Positions 44,094-44,112 of a stretch of 44,112 nucleotides of DNA are shown in pieces (position 1 is the first letter of the stretch; each line of letters starts with the position of its first letter). A program made the translations under genes and the position numbers. The notes beneath the pieces were generated by a model. The model saw only the letters and a program-made list of their open reading frames with translations. It made no database searches and had not been told where the DNA came from. Source of the stretch: Fusobacteriales bacterium (GTDB lineage Bacteria > Fusobacteriota > Fusobacteriia > Fusobacteriales > Fusobacteriaceae). Where the stretch lies: assembly GCA_020063625.1 (NCBI GenBank), contig JAICDD010000012.1, forward strand, positions 1 through 44,112, written 5' to 3'.

Positions 44094-44112
44094 ATGTCTA
44101 GTAAATCTAATA
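44094..44112 (+). CDS. 5' end of an unidentified gene (runs off the window)
   Basis: ATG 44094 is preceded by TGGAGGAATATAC, a good ribosome binding site, and by an extended -10 box. Only six codons (M S S K S N) are inside the window, too few to identify the product. Confidence 0.5.

Overview
The window is very AT-rich chromosomal DNA, and I would place it in the Fusobacteriota. The best evidence is the F-type ATP synthase. Its c subunit closely resembles the Na+-dependent rotor of Ilyobacter/Propionigenium/Fusobacterium and carries the two-glutamate ion site described for Fusobacterium nucleatum. I cannot name the species. TTG start codons are frequent (glmM, the TetM-like gene, atpB, atpA, atpD, mnmA, pstC). 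The window holds no rRNA, tRNA, CRISPR array, transposase or prophage; the only RNA gene I can support is tmRNA.

Layout. 1-9139: the tail of an unknown gene, a membrane PAS histidine kinase, purB, a Gx-type membrane protein with glmM, a diguanylate cyclase, a broken yjdM/phnA gene and a lone ABC ATPase. 9641-15933: a TetM-like GTPase, ychJ and yaaA, a HEPN/MNT pair, tmRNA with smpB, and an HD-domain protein. 16040-19784: one PP-loop ATPase, two small zinc/HTH proteins, and two tandem TtcA-like PP-loop enzymes. mnmA at 32193 makes four likely tRNA-thiolation enzymes in all. 19856-27012 (minus strand): atpZ, then the operon atpI-B-E-F-H-A-G-D-C with a near-consensus promoter before atpI. 27077-33242: a methyltransferase, TPR and J-domain proteins, two metallopeptidases and mnmA. 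33872-35580: an HD-GYP sensor gene with a frameshift near its 3' end. 35708-43110 (minus strand): a complete phosphate regulon, pstS-C-A-B-phoU-phoB-phoR, preceded by four TTTACA boxes spaced exactly 11 bp apart.

The most unusual feature is a family of composite intergenic repeats. Seven gaps (near 3.75, 9.1, 11.6, 30.2, 33.3, 38.8 and 43.3 kb; about 4 kb in all) are built from a small set of shared modules. These are CTTCGTG/CTTTGTG arms, GAAACCAC...GTGGTT hairpins, a perfect 12-bp hairpin, CCGCGTTTTTCCG, CTCTGCG words and purine-rich AGTAAGAAGTGAGAAG tracts. The modules keep the same relative order and switch strand as a block. They nest into long imperfect inverted repeats, encode nothing convincing, sit against gene ends, and appear to have rewritten the C-terminus of PstB. 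One copy splits the pst operon from phoU-phoB-phoR.

Functionally the region combines Na+-coupled energy conversion, phosphate scavenging under a two-component system, c-di-GMP turnover (one cyclase, one damaged phosphodiesterase), tRNA thiolation and ribosome rescue.
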